A stretch of 64,000 nucleotides of DNA, from the NCBI GenBank assembly GCA_024138015.1, contig JAMXBB010000006.1, positions 75,432,853 to 75,496,852 on the forward strand, read 5' to 3'. How positions within the stretch are numbered: position 1 is the first letter of the stretch; each line of letters opens with the position of its first letter. Of this stretch, positions 61,433 through 64,000 are shown in pieces. The DNA is from Lumnitzera littorea. Lineage: Eukaryota; Streptophyta; Magnoliopsida; Myrtales; Combretaceae. The notes under the pieces were generated by a model. That model ran no database searches and was not told the DNA's origin. It was given only the letters and a program-made list of their open reading frames with translations. Both the position numbers and the translations under genes were made by a program.

Positions 61433-62660
61433 GAAGGCATGCGATAGAAGATTGTTGATTATGTTAAAAAAGTCTTAGATTTTAGTAGGTGAAATATAAT
61501 GCAAGATCACTAGGTAGTTTACTTGTATCCTTACCTATTCTAGAACATATTTAAGAAGATGTGTATGGATGTTCTCACATGTCTTCCTAAATCACAAGCG
61601 TGTACTATTATTCTAGTTGTGGTGGATAGGTTATTAAAATTTTATCATTTAAGTACCGTGGAGTCACATGTTGTAGTAGCCGAGGTTGTTCAATTGTTTT
61701 TATGGATGGTAGTTCATCTACATAGCTTTCCCAAATCAATTATATCCCATAAATATCCAATTTTCATAAGCAATTTCTAAAAGTAATTATTTCGGTTGAG
61801 TGGAACTAAACTAACTATGAGCAAGTGCTTATCACTAGCTAAACTAAGGTGCTTAATAGGGTAATACACCAATATTTGAGATGCTTTGTGATGGATAGGC
61901 CACATGATTAGGTTAAATTCTATACTGTACCCCTTTTGAAATGGTGTATGGTTATAAACCACCTACCATACCCTAGTTGGCAGATATTCTAAATTAGAGA
62001 TTTTAGATGTTGAATTAGTGAGTAGAGATGTATTTCTACAGACACTAAAGGCTACTCTACAAGAAACCCAGTTTTGTATGAAGAAATAGGTTGATATACA
62101 GTGATCTACGACAACATTCTCGCCTAATGATATGGTTTTGTGAAGTTGCAACCTTATAAGCAACTTTCTTTATCTCAAGGGACTTATCATTAGCTGATTA
62201 AAAGCTATTATGGGTGGTTTGTGGTAGTTTAAATAGTAAGAACTAATGCATGTGAGTTGGAGTTGCCTCCTTTTGGAAAGATTCATAATGTTTTTCTTGC
62301 TTCAGTCTTAAAGCATGCCTATAGGTCACAACTATCATCATTAAACCTTCCCTTAAAAGCTTATGAGAGTTAGCCTCTTTTACAACTCCTTAGTACATTG
62401 GACACTAGGACAATAAGGAAGAATCATTAGTAAGTGCCTCAAGTTTTAGTCCAGCAGAAAGGTATTGCAGTGAAGAGAAAACTTGGGAAGACTATAATGA
62501 GTTTTGGACACCTTATCCCAATTTTAACCATAAGGATAAGATTGTTTTTCATTTAAGAGAGAAAAATGTTATAGAAAGGAGTAGAAGATTGATAAAAAGG
62601 CCTACATGGCACAATAACTATTATAGCTAAAAATTTTAAGTCAAGCAATGTGGATTTTCA
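60272..62660 (+). pseudogene. I pol, second part: RT end, RNase H, integrase, chromodomain
   Basis: RT resumes with INNIFKSYLRKFIIIFFDGILVYS (first part near 60290-60340); FFDD has become FFDG. RNase H spans about 60640-61090 (PLTNLLKKD, then APILVLPTFSKKF, IRTNHKIL and MDSLSE). The integrase zinc region starts near 61290 (HNIPTGGHFGLIKTF) but is overrun by a (TA)n tract. The core at 61559-61780 reads MDVLTCLPKS, ILVVVDRLLKF and SIISHKYPIF; the usual DRD is lost. A C-terminal module with KIHNVF near 62280 follows. A chromodomain tail at about 62475-62600 reads KTWEDYNEFWTPYPNFNHKDKIVF. Domain order makes I a chromovirus of a different branch from G. Confidence 0.83.
61398..61429. repeat. (TA)n microsatellite within the integrase zinc-finger region of I
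   Basis: About 16 TA units replace the region where the second half of the HHCC finger would be, leaving the 63-codon frame at 61267-61458 with a run of alternating Tyr-Ile. Confidence 0.9.
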
Positions 62661-63120
62661 AAACCAAATTGTACTTTAGGAAGGAAATAACCAATATTTG
62701 TAATGGAACAATAACAAAAAAAGTGTATTAAATAGGTAATATAAATAGAAGAATAAAGAAAGAAAAGGGGACACATTGAAACCCTAAATCAAGTAGTGTC
62801 TCAAACAATAAAGGAGACTAGGCATCTCAAATTGGCTTTTGATCACTACACTTCCATCTTCCTTACCTTACAAACACATATAGGATGACACCATAGTTAG
62901 AATTCTCTTAAACAACAAAGCACAACTATATAGCAAGGGTTAGAGTTAGGGTTTTCTTACGTCATTTTGAGAGAGAGGTAGGAAAGGAAAAAGAAAGTGA
63001 AGTGCAACCCTTATATGGCTAGGTTTATTGTTAAAGTGGGTTAGGCTTATAAAATAACTTAGCCCTAACATTAAAGGAATCTTAAGAAACAATCTTATCA
63101 AATGGATCTTTAGTTATGTT
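62661..63120 (+). mobile_element. Probable 3' end and 3' LTR of I
   Basis: After the chromodomain the sequence becomes non-coding. TGTAATGGAAC at about 62698 is a plausible LTR start, with TATAAATA at 62740-62747 about 40 bases in. The right end is not identified and no second LTR of I is in the window, so this call rests on position and promoter only. Confidence 0.4.
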
Positions 63121-63705
63121 ATAAGATAGGTTGTTTACACGTACCATCAACTGAGTGGTAGGCTATTTACTAGGGATTAACTCATTGCATTGAGAGAAAT
63201 TTGCTTAATGTTCATATTGGTACTTATTCTAAAGCTACTTGTTACTTGCTACAAGAAAATTCTGATCATAAGCTTCCCTATGACAATGTTCTTATGGTTT
63301 GTAGCAAAAAGCTACTGCACTTCCAATAGTGAAAAATTGAAGCTATTCTAAGGTATGTTAATTCAATTGTAGATATGCTTATTGGATGAATTAAAAAACA
63401 GAATGTTAATGATGTTGATTCTTTTTTTTTTTTTTTGTTCCCCTATTTTTTGTCTAAGTTTGATATCTTATCTTATGGCAATGTACAAGGAGTTAAGAAC
63501 TCTTAAAATCATGTAGCTAATAGCATCTTTCTTAGTTCATCTTTCGCTCCTCTTCCTCCTAAACGGCATATTGATAAAGTTACAAGCTTTAATTTTTCTT
63601 ATTGAAGGTGATGTTCTTCCTTCATTGTATATAATACTCCATATATAATGTTATCTTGCTATTACCAAAAAAAAAAAAAAGAAAAAAGAAAAGAAAAGAA
63701 AAGTA
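63121..63705 (+). other. Possible 3' end of a LINE with A-rich tail
   Basis: A non-LTR-like stretch ends in ATTACC followed by A14 and an (A)nG tail to about 63705. Text near 63480-63600 can be read as YGNVQGVKNS-NHVANS, vaguely like the end of a LINE RNase H domain, but no strong motif is present. A T-run lies at about 63421-63435. The poly(A)-like tail is the main support. Confidence 0.25.
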
Positions 63706-63869
63706 TGTGTCGTCTCTTAATTTTGCCATAGAGAGTGAAATAATTTGCTCCGTCATATGGCAACTGCAAAACAAAGATAAAAGGAGGTACAAAGGTAGCG
63801 CTAAAGGGTGTTTTGATGTAGCTGCTTTAAGTTAGTATAGTGGTTATGGGTGAAAACCCTAAGGATCTT

Positions 63870-63902
<33 letters not shown>

Positions 63903-64000
63903 GGTCCCCTATTCCCGAAGGCCTCATCTACTATTTATAGTGAATGAGGAAAAGTTGAATCTAAACTAAGTTATTAGAGCTGAGCCTCAATCATAGGCTT
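63706..64000. other. Non-coding end of the window
   Basis: No gene or known element is recognisable. It contains the (GA)n tract at 63871-63901 and ends in AT-rich text with GGTCCCCTATTCCCGAAGGCC at its centre. It may belong to another LTR. Confidence 0.5.
63871..63901. repeat. (GA)n microsatellite
   Basis: About eleven uninterrupted AG units, then AAAGAGAGA. Confidence 0.92.

Noticed and set aside
1..64000. Host protein-coding or rRNA genes, miRNA or organellar insertions
   Set aside because: No exon-like coding stretches, splice-linked domains, rRNA or organelle sequence could be recognised; all coding similarity is to retroelement gag-pol.

Overview
This is AT-rich plant nuclear DNA made almost entirely of decayed LTR retrotransposons, with no host gene that I can support. 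The plant origin rests on Ty3/gypsy gag-pol sequences of plant type (zinc knuckle, protease, RT, RNase H, integrase, GPY/F module, chromodomains), plant-type primer sites (initiator-Met-like and TTGGCACCATCTGTGGGAA) and very long TGTAA...ACA LTRs. It looks like pericentromeric or other methylated heterochromatin. The species cannot be named from the sequence. All coding regions are broken by stops and frameshifts, and most stops look like CAG/CAA or TGG codons changed by C-to-T transition. The open frames in the window are therefore scraps of dead genes, or chance frames in AT-rich or repetitive DNA.

Layout. 1-8244: an old long LTR-like sequence (P) carrying the 3' part of one 3.3-kb LTR (copy A, 1-1444) and a complete solo LTR of that family (copy B, 3688-6972, target duplication GATTA). 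8245-10010: pol remnant Q (RNase H, integrase). 10011-10830: an LTR region. 10831-11611: a gag-protease remnant. 11612-22739: a reverse-oriented long LTR (N) interrupted by an almost complete reverse-oriented gypsy element D (13662-20957). 22740-25690: pol remnant H. 25788-51579: a Tekay/Del-like chromovirus G in reverse orientation, heavily interrupted. 51580-52264: the 3' LTR region of H. 52266-62660: chromovirus I, split by two solo LTRs, M (52770-55488) and J (56534-60271). 62661-64000: the probable 3' LTR of I, a possible LINE tail and microsatellites.

The main structure is a deep nest, readable from target-site duplications: I contains H; H contains G (candidate TTTCA); the 3' LTR of G contains solo LTR F (28258-38113, TTTAC); F contains a short gag-only element E (28687-36731, ATTAG/ATTAA); and the gag of E is split by a non-coding LTR element K (30344-34902, GTAAT, two 311-bp LTRs). 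Elsewhere G also carries solo LTR C (44400-47706, AAGAT). Even K, the innermost element, has LTRs about 15% diverged by hand count and mostly by transitions, so the whole nest is old.

Nothing here works together as a functional system. The unusual items are structural: conserved hairpin clusters and internal tandem arrays in the long LTRs, the gag-only and non-coding elements, a pol-LTR-gag tandem arrangement, a tRNA-like block with box B and T-runs inside M, and repeated insertion of LTRs into LTRs.
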